Assembly: GCF_042435035.1 (NCBI RefSeq)
Contig: NZ_JBHMQT010000009.1
Span: forward strand, 124,001 to 188,000
Source of the DNA: Sphaerimonospora cavernae
Lineage (GTDB): Bacteria; Actinomycetota; Actinomycetes; Streptosporangiales; Streptosporangiaceae
Length of the DNA stretch: 64,000 bases
Direction: 5' to 3'
This document shows, piece by piece, positions 63,543 to 64,000 of the stretch (its first letter is position 1; every line of letters begins with the position of its first letter). The notes beneath the pieces were generated by a model. The model searched no databases and had not been told where the DNA came from. It was given only the letters and a program-made list of their open reading frames with translations. The position numbers were made by a program, and so were the translations under genes.

Positions 63543-63755
63543 ACGCGCCTGTTGAGCAGCGGCTCCTGAACACATGAGACGCGGCAGGGCCCCCGCGTGA
63601 GCGTATGGACGTCGCGTCAGCCACAGCATGCGATCTACGGCTCCCGGCCTTCCGCGTCGCCGCCGCCATCCGAACACGGAATCGGGCGGTAGCCGTACGG
63701 GATCGATGTGATACTCACCGTGACGACAACTGTGCGAGCGGAAGCGGGTACGGCC

Positions 63756-64000
63756 ATGGTCATGACATCCAGGCGAGTTCACCAGGACGTCCGGGCTGCA
63801 GGGCAACCGGAAGCCACGGGGCCGGCTTCCGAGACGGAGCAGGCCCCGGGCGCGGAGCCCGAGACTTCCAGGATGCCGACGACCATCAGGGAGTTCGTCG
63901 ACTGGCTTCCCGAGATGCCGGGCTTCCACATCGAGATCGTCAACGGAAGGGTGATCGTGAGCCCACGCGGCAACCCCCGGCAGTCCTGGATCGTCGGCCA
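63756..64000 (+). CDS. Uma2 family (DUF820) nuclease-like protein, 5' part
   Basis: The first 81 residues of a gene running off the window. After a variable Glu/Ala/Pro-rich N-terminus of about 38 residues, the sequence TIREFVDWLPEMPGFHIEIV followed by NGRVIVSPRGNPRQSW is the start of the Uma2 PD-(D/E)XK-like fold (family pattern: E-hydrophobic-xxG-x-hydrophobic-xxSP). The catalytic Asp/Glu lie beyond the edge. Uma2 proteins are abundant in actinomycetes and their role is unsettled. Start codons ATG 63756 or 63762 are both possible. Confidence 0.75.
   Translation, partial: MVMTSRRVHQDVRAAGQPEATGPASETEQAPGAEPETSRMPTTIREFVDWLPEMPGFHIEIVNGRVIVSPRGNPRQSWIVG

Overview
The window is high-GC actinobacterial chromosome. 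Codon use is GC3-rich, there are many GTG and a few TTG starts, and many genes overlap at ATGA/GTGA. The order glpX - DUF4245 - xseB - xseA - Rv1109c-like - ispH - Rv1111c-like - ychF matches the mycobacterial Rv1099c-Rv1112 neighbourhood. The NRPS/MFS fusion and the conjugation-like operon fit a Streptosporangiaceae-type organism (Nonomuraea/Streptosporangium relatives); the family-level assignment is inference. No rRNA, tRNA, CRISPR array or insertion sequence was seen.

1-11 kb is a conserved housekeeping block: glpX (cut by the window edge), a TetR regulator, DUF4245, xseB, asnB, xseA, a lipid-droplet-protein homologue, ispH, DUF6542, rmuC and ychF. asnB sits on the opposite strand between xseB and xseA, which are normally neighbours. 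11-15 kb holds an IclR regulator divergent from a carbohydrate ABC transporter (lipoprotein plus two permeases, no ATPase).

15.2-37.1 kb is an uncharacterised biosynthetic cluster of two divergent, translationally coupled operons. The minus-strand operon runs from 27.1 down to 15.2 kb: an AMP-forming ligase, a C-T didomain protein, E1alpha, E1beta and E2 of a 2-oxoacid dehydrogenase-like complex, an NRPS of order C-A-T-TE fused to an MFS exporter, and an MbtH protein. The plus-strand operon runs from 27.4 to 37.1 kb: a dimodular NRPS (C-A-T-C-A-T), a free carrier protein, a free condensation protein and a dimethylformamidase-like protein. The reading suggested is an acylated short peptide built on a partly dissociated assembly line, released by a Cys-type thioesterase and exported by the fused transporter. 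Adenylation pockets read as Gly, a probably basic residue, and an Asp-like residue. The shared promoter region holds a 21-bp perfect palindrome whose 13-bp core recurs upstream of the LPMO gene at 39.7 kb. The large NRPS carries two TTA codons.

37.2-41 kb has an MDR-type reductase divergent from a TetR regulator, a secreted chitin/cellulose-active AA10 LPMO, and a secreted repeat protein behind a long leader. 41.4-52.2 kb is a seven-gene conjugation-like (TcpC/TcpE/VirB4/TrbL/NlpC-P60) operon without relaxase, coupling protein or integrase, so probably a domesticated machine. One member is a TcpE-ParA fusion lacking the Walker A lysine. A MutT-type Nudix hydrolase and a Pro-rich membrane protein follow.

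54-62.5 kb carries two complete, different succinate dehydrogenase/fumarate reductase operons back to back, with a LysR regulator between them. Two ATAGC-N5-GCTAT operators lie in the LysR/sdhC intergenic region. The window ends with a secreted tandem-repeat protein and the start of a Uma2-family nuclease gene.

Two convergent intergenic regions (4.4-4.6 and 53.8-54.0 kb) hold the same 53-bp repeat unit, arranged with exact 53-bp period as symmetric inverted arrays. This is the most striking non-coding structure in the window.
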